Positions 54,408-62,557 of a stretch of 64,000 nt of DNA are shown piece after piece (position 1 is the first letter of the stretch; each line of letters opens with the position of its first letter). The position numbers and the translations under genes are program-made. The stretch is from assembly GCA_021324015.1 (NCBI GenBank), contig JAJPJX010000201.1, forward strand, positions 1 to 64,000. The letters are read 5' to 3'. The stretch is from Solibacteraceae bacterium (GTDB taxonomy: Bacteria > Acidobacteriota > Terriglobia > Bryobacterales > Bryobacteraceae). Below the pieces are notes generated by a model. That model searched no databases, was not told the DNA's origin, and saw only the letters and a list, made by a program, of their open reading frames with translations.

Positions 54408-56606
54408 ATGTCGATAGAACAAAACTACGACGTGAAATTCGTCGCGGCGCTCGCGCTCCGGGAAAAGCAAATCCAGCAGAACTACCGCCCCATCATCGCT
54501 GTCCACAAATGGTTCGCCCGTCGGCCGGGCACGTTGTTCAGGGCTCTACTACTATCTGAGTTCGCGGGCAAGGCCGTCGAGGAGACGTACTACCGTGCCC
54601 ACAGCCTCGAGGGCATCACGATTGCCGACCCATTCATGGGTGGGGGCACACCTCTCCTTGAGGCAAACCGCATCGGCTGCAATGTCGTCGGCACGGATAT
54701 CAACCCGATGGCGGCGTGGGTGGTGCGCGAGGAGATCGAGGGGATTGACCTTAAGGCCTACGCTAGGGCGGCCGAGGAACTGCTCAACCACCTCTCGCAG
54801 GAGGTTGGCTACCTCTACAAGACTCGGTGTCCGATCACCGGGCGAAAGGATGCAGACGCCAAGTACTTCCTATGGGTCAAGACCGGGCACTGCCGGAAAT
54901 GTCGGAGGGAGTTCGATCTGTTTCCGGGCTATGTGTTGGCCGAGAACGCGCGCCATCCCGCGTATGTGTTGGTCTGTCCGTCTTGCGGTGAGCTTAACGA
55001 AGTGGACGACCCCCACCGGCCTGGCGTTTGTCGTTGCCGGACGCCCTTGACCGCAGAAGGACCAGTGCACCGGAACAGGTGTGCCTGTCCGCATTGCGGA
55101 CACATCAACTCGTCGCCCTTTCACGGTGACGGCCCGCCATCGCACAGGCTGTTTGCGATCGAGTACTACAATTCGGACCTTAAGGACAAGCCGGGGCGCT
55201 TGTTTAAGAAACCGGATCGGGATGATCTGGCGCGGATTACGGAGGCGGAGTCCCAGTGGCGCCGGCTGAAGCCCTCGTTCGTGCCCGAGGACGCGATTCC
55301 AGAGGGCGATGAGTCCTCGCGGCTGCACCGCTGGGGCTATCAGCGCTTTAGAGATCTCTTTAACACCCGCCAGTTGCTCGGACTTGAAACCACCGCCCGC
55401 CTGATCGCACGGGTGAAGGACTTGCGGCTGCGGCGCGCCCTGGCGACGAACTTTTCTGACTTATTGCGGTACCAGAACATGCTCTGCCGCTACGACATGA
55501 TGGCCCTCAAGTCGCTGGATGTGTTCTCCATCCACGGTTTTCCGGTGGGCTATGTTCAGGTGGAATCCAATCTCTTGGGTATCCGCAACGGAAATGCTCT
55601 GCCCGTGGGTTCCGGGGGCTTCATCAACATCGTCGAGAAGTACACGAAAGCCAAACGCTATTGCACGGAGCCCTTTGAAGTCGCCTTCCGAGGCAAGAGG
55701 AAGATCACCGTTCCCGTGCGGGGCGAGTGGATTGGTGAGCGAAACCCCGAAAGGCCGGAAGCGACCGAGCGGCAAGTTGATATCCGCTGCGCCTCAGCGA
55801 CCGACGTTGCCCTGCGGGCGTCAAGCCTCGATGCCGTGCTGACGGACCCACCGTATTTCGGCATGGTGCAGTACGGAGAGCTCATGCATTTCTGCTACGT
55901 CTGGCTCCGAAAGCTCATGGGCGAGAACTTCCCGGGGCTGGAGTTTGTGACCACCAGGCACGCGGACGAGTTGACCGGGAACGAGACGGCGGAACGTGGT
56001 CTGGAGCACTTTGCCGAAGGCTTGGCGAAGGTGTACGGACGCATGGCACGAGCCCTTAAGCCGGGCGCCCCGCTCGTGTTCACGTACCACCACAACCAGC
56101 AGGATGCCTATCTGGCCGTTGGCATGGCGATTCTTGACGCCGGGCTAACCTGTTCAGCCTCGTTGCCGTGCCCGGCTGAGATGGGTGGGTCGATCCATAT
56201 CCATGGCACCGGGTCTTCCATCCTGGACACGGTGTTTGTCTGCCGTCAGAGCGGCACCACGCCGCGATCGTGGCTCTTCGCAGACGCCGCAGGGCTCGCT
56301 GCCATCATGTCAGATGAATTGGAGGACCTCCGTGCGGCTGGCATGAAACCGACGGTTGGCGACATTCGATGCATAGCGCTCGGCCACATTACACGCATGG
56401 CCACCTGGCGACTGAAATCGGCCTGGAATCCCAAGCTTGCTACCCAGGAGAAGTTCGCTATCTTGCGAAAGGCCATGAACGGCATCGCGCCTGCGGACGC
56501 CGTAATGAAGAGACTCGAGAAAATGGATGTCCCGGTCGCGACGGTATCTGGCAGTCTCTTTGACGAGGATGAAACGGAAATCTTTGCCGATGCCGTTGCG
56601 TTTTGA
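54408..56606 (+). CDS. DUF1156-like DNA methyltransferase
   Basis: This 732-residue methyltransferase begins MSIEQNYDVKFVAALALREK. Features are AVHKWFARRPGTLFRALLLS, motif I region DPFMGGGTPLLEANRIG with NVVGTDINPMAAWVV, and motif IV-like AVLTDPPYFGMVQYGELMHF (DPPY, the amino-methylase signature). A zinc-ribbon-like insert has CRKCR, CPSCG and CPHCG pairs near residues 165-230. DUF1156 family members occur in defense loci. It is upstream of, and overlaps by 17 bp, a nuclease-like gene. Upstream AAGGTAGG is a fair ribosome site. Base composition looks less GC-biased than the neighbours. Confidence 0.85.
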   Translation: MSIEQNYDVKFVAALALREKQIQQNYRPIIAVHKWFARRPGTLFRALLLSEFAGKAVEETYYRAHSLEGITIADPFMGGGTPLLEANRIGCNVVGTDINPMAAWVVREEIEGIDLKAYARAAEELLNHLSQEVGYLYKTRCPITGRKDADAKYFLWVKTGHCRKCRREFDLFPGYVLAENARHPAYVLVCPSCGELNEVDDPHRPGVCRCRTPLTAEGPVHRNRCACPHCGHINSSPFHGDGPPSHRLFAIEYYNSDLKDKPGRLFKKPDRDDLARITEAESQWRRLKPSFVPEDAIPEGDESSRLHRWGYQRFRDLFNTRQLLGLETTARLIARVKDLRLRRALATNFSDLLRYQNMLCRYDMMALKSLDVFSIHGFPVGYVQVESNLLGIRNGNALPVGSGGFINIVEKYTKAKRYCTEPFEVAFRGKRKITVPVRGEWIGERNPERPEATERQVDIRCASATDVALRASSLDAVLTDPPYFGMVQYGELMHFCYVWLRKLMGENFPGLEFVTTRHADELTGNETAERGLEHFAEGLAKVYGRMARALKPGAPLVFTYHHNQQDAYLAVGMAILDAGLTCSASLPCPAEMGGSIHIHGTGSSILDTVFVCRQSGTTPRSWLFADAAGLAAIMSDELEDLRAAGMKPTVGDIRCIALGHITRMATWRLKSAWNPKLATQEKFAILRKAMNGIAPADAVMKRLEKMDVPVATVSGSLFDEDETEIFADAVAF

Positions 56607-57609
56607 GGCGAACTACACCGACCCCACCCTGGCCTACGAACCTCTTATCGATGAGGTATTCGCCGAGCTGAAGTCGAGTTTTGTCGAAATGCCCCGAGGT
56701 GACGGCTTCGTCAACTATCCCACGTTCGAACGCGGCTACCAGGAGCTGAAGCGCTCTACGGAAGCCTTCACCAATGTGACGAACGAGACCGTTGAGGCGG
56801 CAGTGGAAGCCACTCCCATTGCGTTCATCGTGTTTCGCGCCATCCTCGGGTTCACTCCGCCCGAGTGGGCCTACCTGGCTACGGAAATGACCGGCGTCGC
56901 CGTTGACCAGGGAGCAGCACGGTCCATTGATCGAAACCTGCGCGTGCAGCCGCTCAGGGCGCGCTCCTTGGGCACAACGCTGACTGACCGGCGCATTAGG
57001 GCGATGATCGATGCTGGAGTGAAAACGCTCCACGCCGGAGCGAACACCGCAGTGCCAACCATCCTGCACCGGCTCGACAAAGCCGACACGAAAGAAGGGG
57101 TCAAGAGTCTTCAACCCGTCGCCGATCTCGGCGTTCCGTACCCCGTCCTTCTCTACGAGCGCTTCTTGGGGCGGCCATTCGCCTCGCACCGCGATTCGGT
57201 CAGCGAACTGGTCGGAGACGTGGTCGAAGGCGCCATCAAAGACGTGCTCTCGGCTGCCAAGGTGAGCTTTCGCGAAGCGAAGCGCGCGGAGCGGATCACC
57301 GGTTTTGACCAGGCCCCTGACTTTATCATCCCAGACGAATTCAATCCGGTTGCGTTGATCGAGGCAAAGCTGACTGAGGACGACGGCACGGCCCGTGACA
57401 AGGTGGCGCGGGTCCAACGACTACGCGCCCTTCGAGACGAGGCAGGTCAGACCTACGACGTTATCGCCTGCATCGCGGGTAGGGGCTTCAAGGTCAGACG
57501 CGAGGATATGCGGAGGCTGCTTCAGGCGACGGACGGCAAGGTATTTACTCTGTCGACGATGCACTTGCTGATCGACCGAACCAGGATTCGCGAATACCGG
57601 TCTCGGTAA
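56590..57609 (+). CDS. PD-(D/E)XK-type restriction endonuclease-like protein
   Basis: This protein of about 339 residues begins MPLRFEANYTDPTLAYEPLI. The N-terminal 200 residues are a helical region of unknown fold. The C-terminal part has ITGFDQAPDFIIPDEFNPVA followed by LIEAKLTEDDGTARDKVARV, giving the D...E-x-K active-site triad of the restriction-endonuclease fold. Then come YDVIACIAGRGF and a final helix. The ATG at 56590 overlaps the methylase stop by 17 bp; another ATG at 56569 is possible. With the methylase it forms a candidate restriction-modification pair. Confidence 0.78.
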   Translation: MPLRFEANYTDPTLAYEPLIDEVFAELKSSFVEMPRGDGFVNYPTFERGYQELKRSTEAFTNVTNETVEAAVEATPIAFIVFRAILGFTPPEWAYLATEMTGVAVDQGAARSIDRNLRVQPLRARSLGTTLTDRRIRAMIDAGVKTLHAGANTAVPTILHRLDKADTKEGVKSLQPVADLGVPYPVLLYERFLGRPFASHRDSVSELVGDVVEGAIKDVLSAAKVSFREAKRAERITGFDQAPDFIIPDEFNPVALIEAKLTEDDGTARDKVARVQRLRALRDEAGQTYDVIACIAGRGFKVRREDMRRLLQATDGKVFTLSTMHLLIDRTRIREYRSR

Positions 57610-57786
57610 AGCACTGGCTGTCCCTGGGGACCCGCGTTGTCGCCGCGCACCGCGGAGTCCCACAGGAACAACGACGTGTCCCGCGGTCGCGTGTCCGCTG
57701 CAGATAGTTTTGTATCTGCCGGTTGCTTCCAGGTTTCAACCGGGTTCCACCGGCTTCAACCGGCAGCCCGTATCTGCATGAAACGT

Positions 57787-57810
57787 AAACGCCTGAAAAA
57801 AGGGCGTTTT
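57787..57810. terminator. Candidate rho-independent terminator downstream of the restriction gene
   Basis: AAACGCC (57787-57793) and GGCGTTT (57803-57809) form a 7-bp stem around a 9-nt A-rich loop, with TTTT running through and beyond its 3' side. It lies in the 236-bp convergent gap between the nuclease gene and yceI. Confidence 0.45.
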
Positions 57811-57845
57811 CGGCGGGCAACGCAATCCGTCTGGGGCCAGTCAGC

Positions 57846-58472
57846 TTACGGGTGGTTTGCCCCGGCCATAAGGGTGCCGTCGAGGTGCAGTTCGATATTC
57901 ACCTCCCGGTCCACTCGCAAGAAGAGCGTACTTGGATTTTTGAGTCCCCAATCGACGTAAGGCACCTGGAAGTGTACGGTTCCACTCACGTGGTTGCCCT
58001 CGATCTCGACTTCCGCCGGCGCCGTGAGCTCGTGATCCGCGCCGCACAGATGGAATACACCGGCGATTTGGACCTGGGAATGCCCTTGCGGATTCACGCG
58101 GCCCTCCACCCGCGAGGCCCGGAAAGAGATCTCCGGAAAGCGCGGGGTCTGTAACACGTCGTTGTGCATGCGGCGATCGCGGGCTTTGGAGCCGCTGTCT
58201 CCGCTGGCGGCGTCCACGACGACTTCGCCGGCCACTTTTCCGGTGACCGGATCGAATTCCACATTCCCGCGCTTCAACTGAAAGCTCCCGTGCACGGTGT
58301 GAAGGGTGGCGCCCAGGTTGAATTCGACCTTGCTCTTTGCCGGGTCGAGGGCCACTTTGATCGGCTCGCCCGTGGGCAGCGTGGCCGGGGCGGCCATACT
58401 CCAGGCCGCCGCCAGCAGAATCCCGGCCAGAGCCGCCCGGGGATCTCTCAGGAAATGTCTTGGAATTCTCAT
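57846..58472 (-). CDS. YceI-family lipid/polyisoprenoid-binding protein
   Basis: This exported lipocalin-like protein has 208 residues. A signal peptide near residues 1-30 (AALAGILLAAAWSMAAPAT) precedes the YceI barrel: VALDPAKSKVEFNLGATLHT, VVVDAASGDSGSKARDRRMH, FPEISFRASRVEG and SGTVHFQVPYVDWGLKNPST. The ATG overlaps the stop of the FAD gene by 4 bp and has GAGGT upstream. Its conserved placement next to FAD-dependent reductases suggests binding of an isoprenoid or quinone-like product (inference). Confidence 0.9.
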   Translation of the reverse strand: MRIPRHFLRDPRAALAGILLAAAWSMAAPATLPTGEPIKVALDPAKSKVEFNLGATLHTVHGSFQLKRGNVEFDPVTGKVAGEVVVDAASGDSGSKARDRRMHNDVLQTPRFPEISFRASRVEGRVNPQGHSQVQIAGVFHLCGADHELTAPAEVEIEGNHVSGTVHFQVPYVDWGLKNPSTLFLRVDREVNIELHLDGTLMAGANHP

Positions 58473-59560
58473 AGGTACCTCGGTGAAGGGTAGAAAGTGC
58501 TGGCTGCCGGCTGCCGCGTATGGATATCCAGCAGCCTGGCAAACAGGCGCGGTTCGGCGGTGAAGGCGCGCAGCACCTGGTGCCGCACCCAAGTGTTCTG
58601 GTCCAGGATCAGCATCAGGCGCTCCATCAAGCGCGGCATCCGGGCGATCCGGCGGTGTTCGGCCGCGTACCAGGCCAGGTCATCGCGCTCCAGGGCTTCG
58701 GCCAGCGCAACGGCCTGGCGAAACGCCAGCGACAGGCCCTCCCCGGTGATAGCATCCAGTGAGCCGGACGCCTCGCCGATAAGCGCGAACGATCCTGAAA
58801 CCACCGAGTGCAGCCGGCAGGAGGCCGTAACGGCCCCGCGGGGAGCGGTCCCCGGAGAGGCTCCCTCCAGGCGGCGCGCCGCCCCGGGAAACAAGCGAAA
58901 GAAATCCTCGAAGCGCAGGCGCGGGTCCCGGGAGATCACGGCCACGCACACTTCATCCGCGCTCACGGGCGTGATGTAGGCCTGGCAGCGCTCCGTCCAA
59001 TGCACCTCTACGAAATCGGACCAGGGCGAGACGCGGAAGTGACGCCGGAAACCGAACCGCCGGGTGTAGCCGCGGCAACGATCCAGTCCAGCCCACCGGC
59101 GGAAGCTGGAATTCTGCCCGTCGGCGCCGACCATCCAGCGCGCTCGAACCGGGGTGCCGTCCACGCTCGCCCCCGCCGCATCCAGCCGCGCCGGGCGTCC
59201 CCAGTGCAGGTCCACCCCGAGCTCGGACGCCCGCTCGACCAGCAGGCTGTGCAGCGTGGTGCGGCGGATTCCCAGGCCCGGACCTCCGCGGAAACGCGCC
59301 TCCGCGGAGAACCCCGGCTCTACAAACCGGATGCCCGTGAATAGGGCGCCCTGCTCGCGGGAGAGAGACACGCCGAGCCGCCGCAAACCCGCCAGCGCGT
59401 CGGCCATCAGGCCTTCGCCGCAGGCCTTGTCGATAGGTGGCCGGCAGCCGTCTGCCAGCATCACCCGAAAACCCCTCAGACGCGCGGCGATCCCAGCCGC
59501 CAGTCCGGCTGGGCCGCCGCCCACGATGAATACGTCGGTCTGGTGCGGAGTCATGGTCAA
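58469..59560 (-). CDS. FAD-dependent oxidoreductase, geranylgeranyl reductase-like
   Basis: This 363-residue flavoprotein begins MTMTPHQTDVFIVGGGPAGL. After the N-terminal dinucleotide site come DKACGEGLMADALAGLRRL, then RTTLHSLLVERASELGVDL, WMVGADGQNSSFRRW and ALIGEASGSLDAITGEGLSL, the PHBH-like second and third FAD motifs. Many of these reduce isoprenoid chains or hydroxylate aromatic substrates. It overlaps YceI downstream and the aminotransferase upstream by 4 bp. Confidence 0.85.
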   Translation of the reverse strand: MTMTPHQTDVFIVGGGPAGLAAGIAARLRGFRVMLADGCRPPIDKACGEGLMADALAGLRRLGVSLSREQGALFTGIRFVEPGFSAEARFRGGPGLGIRRTTLHSLLVERASELGVDLHWGRPARLDAAGASVDGTPVRARWMVGADGQNSSFRRWAGLDRCRGYTRRFGFRRHFRVSPWSDFVEVHWTERCQAYITPVSADEVCVAVISRDPRLRFEDFFRLFPGAARRLEGASPGTAPRGAVTASCRLHSVVSGSFALIGEASGSLDAITGEGLSLAFRQAVALAEALERDDLAWYAAEHRRIARMPRLMERLMLILDQNTWVRHQVLRAFTAEPRLFARLLDIHTRQPAASTFYPSPRYL

Positions 59561-60921
59561 ATGTTGGCCACCCGCCGCGCCATACCCAGGGTGTCGGACC
59601 AGAAGGCCGGCGAAGTATGCGTCACTTCCATCACCCTCGCTACTGCGGCCACGAATTCGTCGATCTCCGCTTCACGCACCGTTAACGGCGGCGCCACTTT
59701 GAGCACCATGAAGTTGTTGCCGCAGATCTGCGTGAGCATGCCGTGGTCGCGGAACAGACGCATCACGACGATCTGCCCGAACAGCGCCGGATGGATTTTC
59801 CGGAACGCTTCAAAAGGAACACGCAGGCGCAGTTGGCGCGGTGCCTCGAAGACGATGCCGGAGAGGAGCCCCATTCCGGGGACTTCCCTCACCATTTCGT
59901 ACCCGGATAGCAGGTCCCGCAGGCGGGCCCGCAGGTAAGCGCCCATCGCCGCGGCATTCTGGCCCAGGCGCTCTTCATCCAGCACCTGCAAGGTGGCTAA
60001 TCCGGCCCGCATGGCCAGGCTGTTATCGCTGTATGTCGACGTGTGGATGAACGCGCGCTGCAATGAGCCGTACACCGAGGCATTGACCTCGTCCGACATG
60101 AGAACCGCGCCCACCGGCACCAGGCCGCCGCTCAGCGCCTTGGCCAGGATCACCATATCCGGATCCAGGCCGAAGTGATGCGCGGCCAGGAACGGCCCCG
60201 TGCGGTACATGCCGGTCTGCACTTCGTCGAGCACCAGCAGGGTTCCGTAGCGCCGGCATAGTTCCTGCGCTTTCGCCAGGTAGTGCGCGTCCGGCATGCG
60301 GATGCCCGCCTCGGCCTGAATCGGTTCCACGAAAAAGGCGGCGAACCTCTTGGTGGCCAGCGCCTCGCGCAGGGCTTCCAGGTTCCCGAAAGGCACTGCC
60401 TGCGTGCCTGGCAACAGCGGGCCGAAACCCTCTCGCCAGAAGCCGTATCCCATGAGGGAAAGGGCGCCGCAGGTGAGGCCATGGAAGGCCCCCTCCGCGT
60501 ACAGCAGGCCCGCGCGCCCGGTGTGTGCGCGGGCGAATTTGATGGCGGCCTCCACGCCTTCGCTGCCCGAACTGGAAAAAAAGGCCTTGGTCAGCCGGCC
60601 CCCGGCCAGCCTGCACAGGCGCTCGGCCAACTCGCCGGCCAGTTCGGGAACATGGCTTTGCAGCATGGCCGGCCCGCTGCGTTCCAGTTCCTGCTTCAAC
60701 GCGGCGATCACCCGGGGATGATTGTGGCCCACGTTGTGTACGCAATATCCCGAGAGAAAGTCGAGAAAACGCCGTCCCTCGGCGGAGAACAACTCGGCAC
60801 CCCGGCAGCAGGTATAATTGACATTCATTTCCAGCAGGTCCAGGAGCCGGACCCAGTGGGGATTTACGTAGTCCTTATACAACCTATCCGGCGCGGCGGA
60901 TACTTCGGTCTGTGGCATCAT
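59557..60921 (-). CDS. Class III pyridoxal-phosphate aminotransferase
   Basis: This 454-residue enzyme is of the ornithine/GABA/adenosylmethionine aminotransferase type. Features are GYCVHNVGHNHPRVIAALKQ, the PLP phosphate loop SSSGSEGVEAAIKFAR, LLVLDEVQTGMYRTGPFLAA, the Schiff-base Lys region MVILAKALSGGLVPVGAVLM, and FIHTSTYSDNSLAM. It starts the aminotransferase-FAD-YceI run. ATG 60921 has AGGAG about 7 nt upstream. Substrate unknown. Confidence 0.9.
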   Translation of the reverse strand: MMPQTEVSAAPDRLYKDYVNPHWVRLLDLLEMNVNYTCCRGAELFSAEGRRFLDFLSGYCVHNVGHNHPRVIAALKQELERSGPAMLQSHVPELAGELAERLCRLAGGRLTKAFFSSSGSEGVEAAIKFARAHTGRAGLLYAEGAFHGLTCGALSLMGYGFWREGFGPLLPGTQAVPFGNLEALREALATKRFAAFFVEPIQAEAGIRMPDAHYLAKAQELCRRYGTLLVLDEVQTGMYRTGPFLAAHHFGLDPDMVILAKALSGGLVPVGAVLMSDEVNASVYGSLQRAFIHTSTYSDNSLAMRAGLATLQVLDEERLGQNAAAMGAYLRARLRDLLSGYEMVREVPGMGLLSGIVFEAPRQLRLRVPFEAFRKIHPALFGQIVVMRLFRDHGMLTQICGNNFMVLKVAPPLTVREAEIDEFVAAVARVMEVTHTSPAFWSDTLGMARRVANI

Positions 60922-61054
60922 GATGACTCTCCTGGTGAAACTTCGCGACCCTGGTTGGAGGCCCGCCGCGCCCAGGGTTTTCCTCTGCGTTGTGCCTGCT
61001 TTCCTGATGGTATCTCAAGCTTGCAGGCCGCGAGGCGCGGCGGACCCGAAATTT

Positions 61055-62398
61055 TCATTTCTGAACGGTAAGGAACACGCCGCTGGGCGACTGAAAACCG
61101 GCTGATTGCACCACCACGGGCTGGTCCCCGTCCGGCAGTGTGGTCGGCACCGTGACCGCGATCTGGTACAGTCCCGCCTGCCCGGGTGTGAGCGCGGCGC
61201 CCACTACCTGCGCCGCCGCACCACCGATCGTGACCGTGGGCGCATTCGCCGGTGCGGCCAGCGGGGAAGCCGGCACCTGCTGGCCGGCCGGGACCGCCGG
61301 CGTGGTCTGGCCGAAGCCTGTACCCCAGAGAATGATCGTGTCGCCGGGTTTGGCGGGCGTGGTGGTCAGGCCCTGAAACAGGCCCGCGGGACCAACCAGG
61401 CTGTAGTCGGCCCGTGTGGCCACGGTGTACTTTCCGTTCCAGAGGAAGAAAGCCGGCGAAGTAGTTTGTAGTTGGACCGTAGCTGGATCGCTGGTCACGC
61501 CGTTGTAAGTCACCTGTACCTGCACGGGTCCCAGGTTATTATCCGACGGCGCCTGCACATTGATCTGCGTCGGACTGATGTAGGCGACATACGCCGGCTG
61601 GCTATCAATGGTGACGCTCACGTTATCCAACTGCGTGGGCAGGGCGCCGTTGACGATCTCGTCGCTTCGCCAGCTTCGCGTGGTGCCCGCGAGATTCGTG
61701 CCGGTGATGGTGACCCACGAGCCCGCGGTGATCACCGGCTGAAAGCTGGCGGCATTGACCACGCCGTTCTGGGAAATCGTCGGTTTATTCGCCTGCGCAA
61801 CGGAAAGGGTGTAGCGATTCGTGTAGATATGGTCGCCGCCGGTGCTCCCGTCGCCGTTGGCCGCGTTGCCGACCACGTAGATGGTGATATTGCCGACGTC
61901 GGTCGAAGGCGGCGCCCAGTCAAACGCGAACGTCGCCGAGTTCCGCTGGCCGTTGCGAGTGCCGTTCCAGGTGTGCTCGATGTATTGCAGGGGCATGGAC
62001 GCGGGGCAAGGTCCCAGGGCTTCGGTTTGAAACGCGGTCTGCGTGCAAACCACTTGCGTATAACCGTCCGAACCCGGCGTGAGTGTCCCGGCCATGGTGG
62101 AGGTGCTGCTCGCCTGCCGCGCCGTCAGTTGGAATCCCCAGCGTCTCTGCGCCGGATCGGCCACCGTGACCACCAGGTGCTGCGTGACGCCCGGCGTGTA
62201 CGTCAGCCCGCTCGGGAAGGCCACCGACACGCTGCCGGAACCGCTGCCTCCCGAATGGCACACCGTACAGGTGCCGAACTCTCCCGGCACGCCGGACAGC
62301 CCCGCATCGGGGCCCTCCGCGTAAGCATAAATCAGGATCGGGATCGCACAGAGGACCACCGCGGCTTTGCCCAACGTGATCTTTTTGGAATGCTCCAT
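61055..62398 (-). CDS. Secreted protein with Reelin-like/choice-of-anchor domain and Solibacter C-terminal domain
   Basis: This 447-residue exported protein begins MEHSKKITLGKAAVVLCAIP. An N-terminal CxxCH-like site (GTCTVCHSGGSGS) opens a beta-sandwich domain of about 170 residues that resembles the reelin/DOMON-associated domain. The C-terminal half has VVNAASFQPVITAGSWVTIT (IPT-like) and IILWGTGFGQTTPAVPAGQQ, the pattern of the TIGR03437 domain described from Solibacter. No enzymatic motif is seen. Upstream 62399-62557 shows nothing I can call. Confidence 0.83.
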   Translation of the reverse strand: MEHSKKITLGKAAVVLCAIPILIYAYAEGPDAGLSGVPGEFGTCTVCHSGGSGSGSVSVAFPSGLTYTPGVTQHLVVTVADPAQRRWGFQLTARQASSTSTMAGTLTPGSDGYTQVVCTQTAFQTEALGPCPASMPLQYIEHTWNGTRNGQRNSATFAFDWAPPSTDVGNITIYVVGNAANGDGSTGGDHIYTNRYTLSVAQANKPTISQNGVVNAASFQPVITAGSWVTITGTNLAGTTRSWRSDEIVNGALPTQLDNVSVTIDSQPAYVAYISPTQINVQAPSDNNLGPVQVQVTYNGVTSDPATVQLQTTSPAFFLWNGKYTVATRADYSLVGPAGLFQGLTTTPAKPGDTIILWGTGFGQTTPAVPAGQQVPASPLAAPANAPTVTIGGAAAQVVGAALTPGQAGLYQIAVTVPTTLPDGDQPVVVQSAGFQSPSGVFLTVQK

Positions 62399-62557
62399 AA
62401 GTCTTCTGGGGAGTTCGTATGCAGTTCGGGTTCCGGAAGGGAAGAGGTTGAAATCCAGCCAGTTACCGGACCAGCCTCGGCTGCGGCAAGCCCGTGCGCG
62501 GCAAATTGCCGCCCGCGCGGCGATGGAGCGGCGGTAGGCGTGCGCCGGAGGGCGCCG

